This document shows, piece by piece, positions 1 to 7,063 of a stretch of DNA of 8,769 nucleotides. Source of the stretch: Paracoccaceae bacterium (lineage in GTDB: Bacteria > Pseudomonadota > Alphaproteobacteria > Rhodobacterales > Rhodobacteraceae). The notes beneath the pieces are model-generated. The model was not told the DNA's origin. It worked only from the letters and a program-made list of their open reading frames with translations, and ran no database searches. Position 1 is the first letter of the stretch. The number at the start of each line of letters is the position of its first letter. Made by a program: the position numbers and the translations under genes. The stretch spans positions 1 through 8,769 of the forward strand of contig JALQTL010000197.1 in the NCBI GenBank assembly GCA_023260935.1, given 5' to 3'.

Positions 1-346
1 TTGATGGTGCAGGCGCTATTGGCCGAGCGGCATGCGCGCTGTTCGCGGGAACGCGCGCTGCACGGGGGTGATGTGATGATGACCTGCCCGACATCAGGCG
101 GGACGGACAAGCTCGTCACGCCGATGACCACCTGATCCAACCGTCACAAGTTCAATGCGGCCCTGATCACCCGCGACGGAGGCGGGTGGCCAGTTGGGCC
201 GGAACGGGGGGCCTCGGTCGTCTTGGGCGAAGGGGGCAGGCAATGCCAGTTTCACCGGCGCCTGTGTCCGCGCGGTGGTCCATGATCTGAGCGGGCAGGG
301 CTGGCAGGGCGACGCCACCCGTTTCGAATATGAGCCGCTGATTTGA
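1..346 (+). pseudogene. Broken 3' remnant of an unidentified gene
   Basis: No single reading frame stays open here, yet stretches look coding. At 3-71 one frame reads a glycine-rich GAGAIGRAACALFA stretch, reminiscent of the nucleotide-binding start of short-chain dehydrogenases, before a TGA at 69-71. From about 136 to 238 a different frame reads FNAALITRDGGGWPVGPERG and onward. Coding character then moves by one base near the G-run at 232-240 and continues as GNASFTGACVRAVVHDLSGQ to FEYEPLI, ending with TGA at 344-346. The joined 3' portion reads like the natural C-terminus of a globular protein, but I do not recognise the family. The SDR resemblance is weak and may be chance. Either this is a decayed gene or a base-calling error in a G-run has broken an intact one. 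The stop codon sits inside the first TTTGATCA site of the next gene. Confidence 0.35.
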
Positions 347-352
347 TCACAT
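342..352 (+). promoter_or_regulatory. Putative regulator-binding site (copy 1) upstream of the GntR gene
   Basis: The sequence TTTGATCACAT lies immediately upstream of the predicted -35 box of the GntR-family regulator gene. It shares the TTTGATCA core with two sites in the regulator-aminotransferase intergenic region. FCD/GntR regulators commonly bind short palindromes near their own promoter, so autoregulation is inferred. Binding is not demonstrated by sequence. Confidence 0.5.
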
Positions 353-353
353 C

Positions 354-383
354 TTGATTGCGCGGCCCAAGGCGTCATATCAG
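354..383 (+). promoter_or_regulatory. Possible sigma-70 promoter of the GntR regulator
   Basis: TTGATT (354-359) and TATCAG (378-383) are separated by 18 bp, a loose match to -35/-10 consensus. The -10 ends 21 bp before the chosen ATG at 405. The TTG at 354 could formally start a longer ORF, but it is better explained as part of this -35 box. Confidence 0.35.
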
Positions 384-404
384 ACCCCATGCACGGGGGA
401 ACCG

Positions 405-1064
405 ATGGACGCGGACAGCCGGAAGATACCGACCCACGAGGTCACCTATGCGCGGCTGCGCGACATGATCCTGTTCGGGCATCTGGAACCGGGGGCGGCC
501 GTCACCATTCAGGGGCTGGTGCAGGAGCTTGATGCCGGGATGACCCCGGTGCGCGAGGCGATCCGGCGGCTTTCGGCCGAGGGCGCTCTGGAACCGCAGG
601 GCAACCGCCGGGTGGTGGTGCCGAAGATGACCGAGGCGATGCTGGAGCAGGTGGCCTTTGCCCGCCTGACGATCGAGCCGAAGCTGGCCGAGATGGCTGC
701 GGCGCATCTGACGCCCGAGCTGATCGAGCAGTTGCAGCGGATCGACAACAACGTGGACCGGACCGTGCAGGCTGGTGACGTGCCGGGCTATCTGGCGTCG
801 AACCATGCGTTCCACTTCTGCCTTTACGAAGCATCCGAGGCGCCAGTTCTTGTGGATATGGCGCGGTCGATGTGGTTGCGCTTTGGCCCTTCGCTGCGGG
901 TGGTCTGCGCCCGCTTTGGCCGCGACGCATTGCCCGACCGGCATCTGGAAGCGCTGGCCGCGATGCGGGCGGGCGATGCGGGGGCCTTGCGCGGCGCGAT
1001 GGAGCGTGACATTGCCCAGGGGATCGACCAGGTGCGCGCGGCGCTGGAGCAGGGCGAGATCTGA
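405..1064 (+). CDS. GntR-family transcriptional regulator, FCD (FadR C-terminal) subfamily
   Basis: This 219-aa protein is the usual length for FCD-type GntR regulators. Residues 8-73 form a winged helix-turn-helix, with the typical MTPVREAIRRLSAEGALEPQ recognition region and a following RRVVVP wing. Residues 76-213 form the all-helical FCD ligand-sensing domain. That domain normally binds a divalent metal through Asp and His residues. His137 (in SNHAFHFCL) and His180 (in DRHLEALAAMRAGD) are candidates, but the usual first Asp appears to be Asn133 and I cannot place the middle His. ATG 405 was chosen over the in-frame TTG at 354 because GGGGGA (395-400) is a good ribosome-binding site and the upstream residues do not resemble the family. 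The aminotransferase gene follows 114 bp downstream on the same strand. The inferred role is ligand-responsive control, probably repression, of that gene and of itself through the TTTGATCA sites. The effector is unknown; an amine or amino acid is plausible. Confidence 0.9.
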   Translation: MDADSRKIPTHEVTYARLRDMILFGHLEPGAAVTIQGLVQELDAGMTPVREAIRRLSAEGALEPQGNRRVVVPKMTEAMLEQVAFARLTIEPKLAEMAAAHLTPELIEQLQRIDNNVDRTVQAGDVPGYLASNHAFHFCLYEASEAPVLVDMARSMWLRFGPSLRVVCARFGRDALPDRHLEALAAMRAGDAGALRGAMERDIAQGIDQVRAALEQGEI

Positions 1065-1085
1065 TCCGTCGGGATGGCGGCGCTT

Positions 1086-1099
1086 AATTTGATCAAATT
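1086..1099 (+). promoter_or_regulatory. Putative operator (copy 2), perfect 14-bp palindrome
   Basis: AATTTGATCAAATT is a perfect inverted repeat just upstream of the predicted -35 box of the aminotransferase gene. It shares the TTTGATCA core with sites at 342-352 and 1117-1127. Its A+T-rich character stands out from the surrounding GC-rich DNA. It is the strongest candidate for the binding site of the upstream GntR/FCD regulator. Confidence 0.6.
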
Positions 1100-1101
1100 T
1101 C

Positions 1102-1130
1102 TTGAACCCGGCCGGGTTTGATCATATCCT
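1102..1130 (+). promoter_or_regulatory. Predicted sigma-70 promoter of the aminotransferase gene
   Basis: TTGAAC (1102-1107) and TATCCT (1125-1130) are separated by exactly 17 bp. The -10 end lies 48 bp before the ATG. One operator-like site ends 2 bp before the -35 and another overlaps the -10 box, the layout expected for a repressed promoter. The spacer holds a GC-rich palindrome (1105-1118). Confidence 0.45.
1117..1127 (+). promoter_or_regulatory. Putative operator (copy 3) overlapping the aminotransferase -10 box
   Basis: TTTGATCATAT overlaps the predicted -10 hexamer. Its GATC centre lies 29 bp from that of the palindromic copy at 1086-1099, close to three helical turns, so both sites would face nearly the same side of the DNA. 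Occupancy here would be expected to block RNA polymerase. Confidence 0.55.
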
Positions 1131-1178
1131 TCGGGAAAGCCGGGGCTTCGCGCCCTGCCGATTCCGAAAGGCCTTACG

Positions 1179-2588
1179 ATGAACCAGCCCCTCAAGATCA
1201 CCAACCACCTGCCGACGGCCGAGCTTCAGGCCTTGGATGCGGCGCATCATTTCCATCCCTTTACCGACAAGGCCGGGCTGGCGGCCAAGGGCGCGCGGGT
1301 GATCACGCGCGGTGAAGGCGTCTGGCTGACCGACAGCGAAGGCAACCGCATCATCGATGGCATGGCAGGCCTTTGGTGCGTGAACATCGGCTATGGGCGC
1401 AAGGAAATGGGGCAGGCGGCGGCCCGTCAGATGGACGAGCTGGCCTATTACAACACCTTCTTCCAGACCACCCATGTGCCGGCCATTGCGCTGGCGGCCA
1501 AGATTGCCGAACTCGCACCGGGCGATCTGAACCATGTGTTCTTTGCCGGGTCGGGGTCGGAAGCCAATGACACCAACATCCGCCTTGTGCGCCGCTACTG
1601 GCAGGTCAAGGGCCAGCCGGAGCGGACGACGATCATCGCCCGCTGGAATGGCTATCACGGGTCCACGATGGGGGGCGGCAGCCTTGGCGGGATGAAGCCG
1701 ATCCATGCCCATGGCGGCAAGATCGAAGGGATCGAGCATATCGACCAACCCTATTGGTGGGGCGAGGGCGGTGACATGACCGAGGCCGATTTCGGCCTGG
1801 CCCGTGCCCGCCAGCTGGAAGAAAAGATCCTTGAACTGGGCGCTGACAAGGTGGCTGCCTTCATCGGCGAGCCGATCCAGGGCGCAGGGGGCGTGATCGT
1901 TCCGCCCAGCACCTATTGGCCGGAAACCCAGCGCATCTGCGACAAGTATGGCATCCTGCTGATTGCCGATGAGGTGATCACCGGGTTCGGCCGCACCGGC
2001 AACTGGTTCGGGTCCGAAACCTTTGGCATCAAGCCCCATATCATGACCATCGCCAAGGGTCTGTCCTCGGGCTATCAGCCGATCGGTGGGTCCATCGTCT
2101 GTGACGAGGTGGCCGAGGTGGTGGGTTCGGGGGGCGAATTCTTCCACGGCTACACCTATTCGGGCCACCCGGTCGCGGCGGCGGTGGCGCTGGAAAACCT
2201 GCGCATCATGCAAGAGGAAAACATTATCGACCATGTGCGCAACGTGGCCCATCCCTATCTGAAGGAACGCTGGGACGCGCTGGTGGATCATCCGCTGGTC
2301 GGAGAGGCGAAGCTTGTGGGCCTGATGGGGTCAATCGCGCTTACACCCGACAAGGCCAAGCGGGCCGCCTTTGCCAGCGAAACGGGCACGGTGGGCCTGC
2401 GCTGCCGCGAGCGGTGCTTTGCCAACAACCTGATCATGCGCCATGTGGGGGACCGGATGATCATTGCCCCGCCGCTGGTGATCACCCCGGAGGAGATCGA
2501 CATCCTGATCGACCGGGCGAAAAAGAGCCTTGATGAATGCTACGAGGGGTTGGTTGCAGACGGGTTGTTCGTCGCAAAGGCCGACTGA
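1179..2588 (+). CDS. Class III PLP-dependent omega-amine (putrescine-type):pyruvate aminotransferase
   Basis: This 469-aa cytoplasmic fold-type I enzyme has the length of SpuC-like and omega-transaminases. Family landmarks are present: AGSGSEAN (residues 123-130) for the PLP phosphate cup, GYHG (158-161) with the ring-stacking Tyr159, EPIQGAGG (231-238), DEV with Asp264 contacting the pyridine nitrogen, and TIAKG with Lys293 as the Schiff-base lysine. Arg421 in LIMRHVGDRM matches the mobile arginine that binds the acceptor carboxylate in omega-transaminases. The family moves the amino group of putrescine, other omega-amines or taurine to pyruvate, giving an aldehyde and alanine. The precise substrate cannot be read from sequence. 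GAAAGG (1166-1171) is the ribosome-binding site, which supports the ATG. The gene follows a GntR/FCD regulator and is bracketed by operator-like repeats and a terminator, so it looks like a one-gene transcription unit for amine use. Alternatives are taurine-pyruvate or beta-alanine-type transaminase. Confidence 0.93.
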   Translation: MNQPLKITNHLPTAELQALDAAHHFHPFTDKAGLAAKGARVITRGEGVWLTDSEGNRIIDGMAGLWCVNIGYGRKEMGQAAARQMDELAYYNTFFQTTHVPAIALAAKIAELAPGDLNHVFFAGSGSEANDTNIRLVRRYWQVKGQPERTTIIARWNGYHGSTMGGGSLGGMKPIHAHGGKIEGIEHIDQPYWWGEGGDMTEADFGLARARQLEEKILELGADKVAAFIGEPIQGAGGVIVPPSTYWPETQRICDKYGILLIADEVITGFGRTGNWFGSETFGIKPHIMTIAKGLSSGYQPIGGSIVCDEVAEVVGSGGEFFHGYTYSGHPVAAAVALENLRIMQEENIIDHVRNVAHPYLKERWDALVDHPLVGEAKLVGLMGSIALTPDKAKRAAFASETGTVGLRCRERCFANNLIMRHVGDRMIIAPPLVITPEEIDILIDRAKKSLDECYEGLVADGLFVAKAD

Positions 2589-2605
2589 CCCCCTCCATGT
2601 TCCAC

Positions 2606-2638
2606 AAAAAGGGGCGCTGGGCGCCCCTTTTTCCTTTT
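2606..2638 (+). terminator. Rho-independent terminator after the aminotransferase gene
   Basis: A 12-bp perfect stem (2606-2617 with 2621-2632) built on GGGGCGC/GCGCCCC closes a 3-nt TGG loop. It is followed by a T-rich run to 2638. It starts 17 bp after the stop codon and separates the amine module from the cysteine synthase operon. Confidence 0.92.
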
Positions 2639-2652
2639 CATTTGCCCCGTTC

Positions 2653-2681
2653 TTGAGTTTGCCGGGCAAGGCACATACACC
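2653..2681 (+). promoter_or_regulatory. Possible promoter of the cysteine synthase operon
   Basis: TTGAGT (2653-2658) lies 17 bp before TACACC (2676-2681), ahead of an AAGG ribosome-binding site (2697-2700). The -10 match is weak. A promoter is expected here, since the upstream gene ends in a terminator, but the exact boxes are uncertain. Confidence 0.3.
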
Positions 2682-2708
2682 TTAGGCAAGAAGAACAAGG
2701 ATCATTCC

Positions 2709-3743
2709 ATGCGCATCAACGGCGATCTGGCGCAAGCCATCGGGAACACACCGCTCATCAAGCTGAAGAAGGCTTCTGAACAGACCGGCTGCACGATCCT
2801 TGGCAAATGCGAATTTCTGAACCCCGGGCAATCGGTCAAGGACCGGGCGGCGCTTTACATCATCCGTGATGCCGTGGCGCGCGGCGCATTGAAGCCGGGT
2901 GGAACCATCGTGGAAGGCACGGCCGGCAATACCGGCATCGGGCTGGCGCTGGTGGGGGCCAGCATGGGCTTCAAGACCGTGATCGTGATCCCCGAGACGC
3001 AAAGCCAGGAAAAGAAGGATATGTTGCAGCTCGCGGGGGCAGAGCTGGTGCAGGTTCCGGCCGCGCCCTATCGCAACCCCAACAATTATGTGCGCTATTC
3101 GGGGCGTCTGGCCGAAACGCTGGCCCGCACCGAACCGAATGGCGCGATCTGGGCGAACCAGTTTGACAATGTGGCCAACCGGCTGGCCCATATCGAAACC
3201 ACCGGGCCAGAGATATGGGATCAGACGGATGGCAAGGTGGACGGCTTCATCTGTGCTGTCGGGTCTGGCGGCACGCTGGCCGGGGTGGGCATGGCCTTGC
3301 AGCCCAAGGGTGTGAAGATCGGGCTGGCCGATCCCGAAGGTGCGGCGCTGCATGCCTTTTACACCACGGGCAAGCTTGATGCGCCGGGCACATCGATCAC
3401 CGAAGGCATCGGGCAGGGCCGCATCACCGCCAATCTGGAAGGCTTCACGCCTGATTTCAGCTATCGCATCCCCGATGCCGAGGCGCTGCCGATCGTCTTT
3501 GACATGCTGTCCGAAGAAGGCCTTTGCCTTGGCGGATCTTCGGGGATCAACATTGCCGGCGCCATCCGCATGGCGCGGGATATGGGGCCAGGGCATACCA
3601 TTGTCACCATCCTGTGCGACTATGGGAACCGCTATCAATCCAAGCTGTTCAACCCGGCCTTCCTGAAGGAACAGGGCTTGCCTGTGCCTGAGTGGCTTGA
3701 TCGTCCGGCGCGCAATCTGCCGTCGGTATTCGAAGACGCATGA
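2709..3743 (+). CDS. cysK: Cysteine synthase-family PLP enzyme (O-acetylserine sulfhydrylase type)
   Basis: This 344-aa cytoplasmic fold-type II PLP enzyme would make L-cysteine from O-acetylserine and sulfide. Residues 10-20 read AIGNTPLIKLK, the family's opening motif. NPGQSVKDRAA contains the Schiff-base Lys44. TAGNTGIG (71-78) is the substrate-carboxylate loop, and VGSGGTLAGVG is the PLP phosphate-binding loop. EGIGQGRIT and LGGSSGIN match later active-site segments. Standard CysK has TSGNTG, while this protein has TAGNTG and a C-terminal extension ending in WLDRPARNLPSVFEDA. It therefore belongs to a side branch often annotated cysteine synthase A; members of related branches have been reported as cysteine desulfhydrases, so the net direction is not certain. 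It is the first gene of a probable operon. Its stop overlaps the annotated start of the channel gene as ATGA. No CysE (serine acetyltransferase) gene is adjacent. Confidence 0.88.
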   Translation: MRINGDLAQAIGNTPLIKLKKASEQTGCTILGKCEFLNPGQSVKDRAALYIIRDAVARGALKPGGTIVEGTAGNTGIGLALVGASMGFKTVIVIPETQSQEKKDMLQLAGAELVQVPAAPYRNPNNYVRYSGRLAETLARTEPNGAIWANQFDNVANRLAHIETTGPEIWDQTDGKVDGFICAVGSGGTLAGVGMALQPKGVKIGLADPEGAALHAFYTTGKLDAPGTSITEGIGQGRITANLEGFTPDFSYRIPDAEALPIVFDMLSEEGLCLGGSSGINIAGAIRMARDMGPGHTIVTILCDYGNRYQSKLFNPAFLKEQGLPVPEWLDRPARNLPSVFEDA

Positions 3744-6301
3744 CGCATCCTATCCTGATGACGGTCGGCCGCGGGGGCGTTGCTGTGCAGCGTTTCCTTT
3801 TGGCGGCGCTGGTTCTGTTCATGCTGGCGGGCTTGCCGGTGCAGGTGTTGGGCCAGACCCCGCCGGGGGCTGAAACAACGAACCAGCAAGCATCCGCGGC
3901 CCCGCTGACGGCCGACGGTCAACTGGATTACACCGCTTGGGGGGCACTTGCTGACCGGGCGGAAAAGGCGGTGGCGGATAACGCCACAGAGTCGGCCGCA
4001 CTTGACAAGCTTCGAGGGCAGCTTGTCGACTGGCGCGAAGCCCTTCTGGGCGCCCAGAACGCCAATTCGTCACGGATTGCCACCTTGCGCGCGCAGATCG
4101 CCGCGCTGGGCCCTGTCCCCGCCGAAGGCGAGACGGAGGCCGAGGAAATTGCGACCCGTCGGGCCCAGTTGAACGAACAGCTTGTCACCTTGCAGGCCCC
4201 CAGCATCGCCGCCGTCGAGGCCTACAGCCAGGCGGACGGGTTGATCCGCGAGATTGACCGGGTGCTGCGCGACCGGCAGGCGGAGGAGCTCTTGCGGCTG
4301 CTGCCATCGCCGCTGAACCCGGCGAACTGGGGCGCGGCCTATCAGGCCTTCGCGGCAGCGACCGCCACCGTGGTGAACGAAATCCGCGTCCGCTGGTCCC
4401 TGCCGGCAGCACGGCAGAACCTGCTGAACAACCTGCCGGCCATCCTGTTTCTGCTACTGCTGGCGATTGCCGCCATCTCGCGCGGGTGGGCACTTGTTCA
4501 GATGATCATCGGGCGGCTCTTGCGGCGCTGGTCGGCGCGGGGGATGCGGATTTCGGCGCTGGCCATCAGTCTGGGCCAGATCGTCCTGCCGTTCATCGGC
4601 ATGCTGGCGCTGTCAGGGGCGCTTCAGCTTTCGGGGATCTTGGGCATCGAGGGTACGAAACTGGCTGTCGGCTTGCCGGTTGCGGGCCTTGCCTTCTTTC
4701 TCATCTATTGGGTGGGCGGGCGGCTTTTCCCGAAATCGGATGATGTGACACCGCTGCCACTTGCGCCCGAACGGCGGGCCGAGGGACGGATGCTCTGCAC
4801 CCTTTACGGCCTGCTTCTGGCGGCCGAAACGCTGCGCGCCATCCTTTTCGACAGTCAGGTAGTATCGGATGCCGCGCAGGCGGTGATGGATTTCCCGATG
4901 CTGCTGGTGGCCGCCTTTGTGCTGTGGCGGGCGGGCCGGTTGCTGCGTGTGCCCAAGGAAATCCAGAAAACGGCCGAGGATGACGAAGGCAGCTTTCGCA
5001 TTCGGGTGACGGGTTTCCTGTCGCGGGCGGCCACGATCATTGGCATTGTCGGCCCGCTTCTGGCGGCGATTGGCTATATGCCGGCGGCCAAGGCAATGGT
5101 CTATCCTGCCGCCACGTCGCTGGTGCTGATCGGTGTTCTGTTCATCCTGCAAGGGCTGCTGCGGGACATCTATGCCCTGATTACCCATGCCGAGGATGAT
5201 GGCGAAAAGGCGCTGGTGCCGGTCTTGCTTGGCTTCGCGCTGATGCTCGCGGCACTGCCGGTCTTCGCGCTTGTCTGGGGTGCCCGGGTAGCTGACCTGA
5301 CCGAGATCTGGACGCGGCTTCGCGAAGGCTTCCAGATCGGCCAGACGCGGATTTCGCCCACCGACTTCATGATCTTCGCCGCCGTCTTTGCCATCGGATA
5401 TGCGGTAACACGCATGTTCCAGGGCGCGCTGAAAACCACCATCCTGCCGCGGACAAAGCTGGATCAGGGCGCCCGCAACGCGATGATTTCGGGCGCGGGG
5501 TACATCGGCATCTTTCTGGCCGGGTTGATTGCCATCAATACGGCGGGGCTGGACCTTTCGGGCCTTGCGATCGTGGCGGGTGCGCTTTCCGTGGGCATTG
5601 GTTTCGGCCTTCAGAACATCGTGTCGAACTTCGTTTCGGGGATCATCCTTCTGATCGAGCGCCCGGTCAGCGAGGGGGACTGGATCGAAGTTGGCGGCGT
5701 TCAGGGGATCGTGAAGTCGATCTCTGTCCGGTCAACCCGCATACAGACTTTTGACCGCACCGATGTGATCGTGCCCAATACTGATCTGGTGGCCGGGCAG
5801 GTAACGAACTGGACGCGGTTCAACCTGTCGGGGCGGCTGATCGTGCCGGTAGGCGTGGCCTATGGGTCCGATACCCGCAAGGTGGAAAAGATCCTGCGTG
5901 AGATTGCGGAGGCGCAGCCCCTGGCCGTGCTGACCCCGCCGCCGGTGGTGGTGTTTCAGGGCTTCGGCGCGGATTCGATGGATTTCGAGATCCGCCTGAT
6001 CCTTCGGGACGTGAATTTCAGCCTGTCCGTGCGCAGCGAGATCAACCACGAAATCTCGCGTCGTTTTGCGGCCGAGGGGATCGAGATTCCCTTTGCGCAG
6101 CGCGATATCAACTTGCGCAACGTGGGCGATCTGGCCCGCGCGATCCGTGGCGAGACGGCCCCCGCCGTGGCCGGACCGGCGGCACCGGCGGTTGCCCCCA
6201 CGCAAGCCCCGGCCGCGCTGCGCAGGGATCTAACCCCCGGCGAAGGGCTAACCCCTTCCTCTGCGCCGGGGCAGGATGAAACCGATGGCGAGACACGCTG
6301 A
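3740..6301 (+). CDS. Large MscS-family mechanosensitive channel with N-terminal DUF3772-type region
   Basis: The 853-aa inner-membrane protein resembles DUF3772-containing MscS channels, which open under membrane tension and release solutes during hypo-osmotic shock. Residues 17-38 form a signal peptide ending near VLG-Q. Residues 60-225 are a largely helical periplasmic region with probable coiled coil. About ten membrane spans follow (roughly 232-249, 271-295, 307-326, 351-369, 384-397, 426-447, 455-471, 492-513, 540-558, 582-600). The pore helix and MscS beta domain begin at 605, with GIGFGLQNIVSNFVSG (619-634), ERPVSEGDWIEVGG and DVIVPNTDL. The alpha/beta cytoplasmic domain reaches about 795, followed by an Ala/Pro-rich tail (803-853). 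The start is uncertain. ATG 3740 overlaps the previous stop, but a GTG at 3785 preceded by a G-run (3772-3777) would give a cleaner signal peptide, MQRFLLAALVLFML. The stop overlaps the next start as TGATG. Confidence 0.9.
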   Translation: MTHPILMTVGRGGVAVQRFLLAALVLFMLAGLPVQVLGQTPPGAETTNQQASAAPLTADGQLDYTAWGALADRAEKAVADNATESAALDKLRGQLVDWREALLGAQNANSSRIATLRAQIAALGPVPAEGETEAEEIATRRAQLNEQLVTLQAPSIAAVEAYSQADGLIREIDRVLRDRQAEELLRLLPSPLNPANWGAAYQAFAAATATVVNEIRVRWSLPAARQNLLNNLPAILFLLLLAIAAISRGWALVQMIIGRLLRRWSARGMRISALAISLGQIVLPFIGMLALSGALQLSGILGIEGTKLAVGLPVAGLAFFLIYWVGGRLFPKSDDVTPLPLAPERRAEGRMLCTLYGLLLAAETLRAILFDSQVVSDAAQAVMDFPMLLVAAFVLWRAGRLLRVPKEIQKTAEDDEGSFRIRVTGFLSRAATIIGIVGPLLAAIGYMPAAKAMVYPAATSLVLIGVLFILQGLLRDIYALITHAEDDGEKALVPVLLGFALMLAALPVFALVWGARVADLTEIWTRLREGFQIGQTRISPTDFMIFAAVFAIGYAVTRMFQGALKTTILPRTKLDQGARNAMISGAGYIGIFLAGLIAINTAGLDLSGLAIVAGALSVGIGFGLQNIVSNFVSGIILLIERPVSEGDWIEVGGVQGIVKSISVRSTRIQTFDRTDVIVPNTDLVAGQVTNWTRFNLSGRLIVPVGVAYGSDTRKVEKILREIAEAQPLAVLTPPPVVVFQGFGADSMDFEIRLILRDVNFSLSVRSEINHEISRRFAAEGIEIPFAQRDINLRNVGDLARAIRGETAPAVAGPAAPAVAPTQAPAALRRDLTPGEGLTPSSAPGQDETDGETR

Positions 6302-7023
6302 TGACCACTGAGCTGCTTTTCCGCGACCATCCCTATCAGCAGGACTGCGACTCGGTCGTGCTGGGCCACACGCCCGAGGGCGGGATCATCGTCGACCGTT
6401 CCGTGTTCTATGCCACAGGGGGCGGTCAGCCGGGGGATTCCGGCGTGATCTCGTGGCAGGGCGGGCGGCTTTCCATTGCAACGGCCGTCAAGGTCGAAGG
6501 TGGCTTCGTCGCCTTGGTGCCAGCAGAACCGCTCCCCTTGCCGCCCAAGGGCACCCGGCTTGCACAAAGGCTGGATTGGGCGCGACGCTTTCGGCACATG
6601 CGGATGCACACCGCCCTGCACCTGTTGTCGGTCGTTGTGCCCTTGCCGGTGACGGGTGGGCAGATCGGTGCCGACCGGGGGCGGCTGGACTTCGATATGC
6701 CCGACCCCCCGCAGGATGTGGCCGCATTGACGGCCGCTTTGAACGCGCTTGCCGAACGCGATCTGCCGGTGACGGACGAATGGATCACCGATGCGGAGCT
6801 GCTTGCCAATCCGGGACTTGTGAAAACCATGTCGGTCATGCCGCCCATGGGGCAGGGCAGGGTCCGCCTTGTGCGGATCGGCGCGGGCGACGATCAGGTA
6901 GACCTTCAGCCCTGCGGTGGCACCCATGTCGCGCGTACGGGCGAAATTGGCCAGGTCGAGATTACCAAGATCGAAAAGAAGGGTCGCCAGAACCGCAGGG
7001 TCGTCATAGCTTTGGTGGATTGA
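6301..7023 (+). CDS. alaX: AlaX-type alanyl-tRNA editing hydrolase
   Basis: This 240-aa soluble protein resembles the free-standing editing domain of alanyl-tRNA synthetase. AlaX proteins hydrolyse serine (or glycine) wrongly attached to tRNA-Ala. GGGQPGDSG (40-48) matches the glycine-rich editing-site loop (GGQ.GD.G in AlaRS). The zinc-binding set is complete: His103 and His107 in RMHTALHLL, and Cys205 and His209 in CGGTH. The length fits the AlaX-M/type II class, which has the N-terminal beta-barrel plus the catalytic domain; no C-Ala domain or aminoacylation domain is present. The ATG overlaps the stop of the channel gene (TGATG), so translation is probably coupled. It is the last gene of the cysteine synthase-channel-AlaX run. 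A convergent regulator gene ends 40 bp downstream, and I see no convincing hairpin terminator in that gap. Confidence 0.92.
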   Translation: MTTELLFRDHPYQQDCDSVVLGHTPEGGIIVDRSVFYATGGGQPGDSGVISWQGGRLSIATAVKVEGGFVALVPAEPLPLPPKGTRLAQRLDWARRFRHMRMHTALHLLSVVVPLPVTGGQIGADRGRLDFDMPDPPQDVAALTAALNALAERDLPVTDEWITDAELLANPGLVKTMSVMPPMGQGRVRLVRIGAGDDQVDLQPCGGTHVARTGEIGQVEITKIEKKGRQNRRVVIALVD

Positions 7024-7063
7024 CGGCAAAGCGGCGCCGGTCGCCCGTGCCCGGGGCAAGGCA

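Noticed and set aside
1..71. Short-chain dehydrogenase N-terminus
   Set aside because: Only a GAGAIGRAACALFA stretch is seen before a stop; too little to call the family.
94..390. 98-codon minus-strand open frame overlapping the broken gene
   Set aside because: Composition looks like an antisense shadow of GC-rich DNA; no ribosome-binding site or recognisable motif.
1122..2291. 389-codon minus-strand open frame opposite the aminotransferase
   Set aside because: It mirrors a well-supported PLP enzyme. Its His/Arg/Gly-rich translation is typical of antisense reading in GC-rich genomes.
2682..3638. 318-codon minus-strand open frame opposite the cysteine synthase
   Set aside because: Shadow of a clear enzyme gene, with no family features of its own.
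5956..7059. 367-codon minus-strand open frame across the channel and AlaX genes
   Set aside because: It spans two confirmed genes on the other strand and has the biased composition of an antisense shadow.
7024..7063. Possible terminator between alaX and the XRE gene
   Set aside because: GC-rich short complementarities (GCCC/GGGC) exist but have no good stem or T-tract in either direction.
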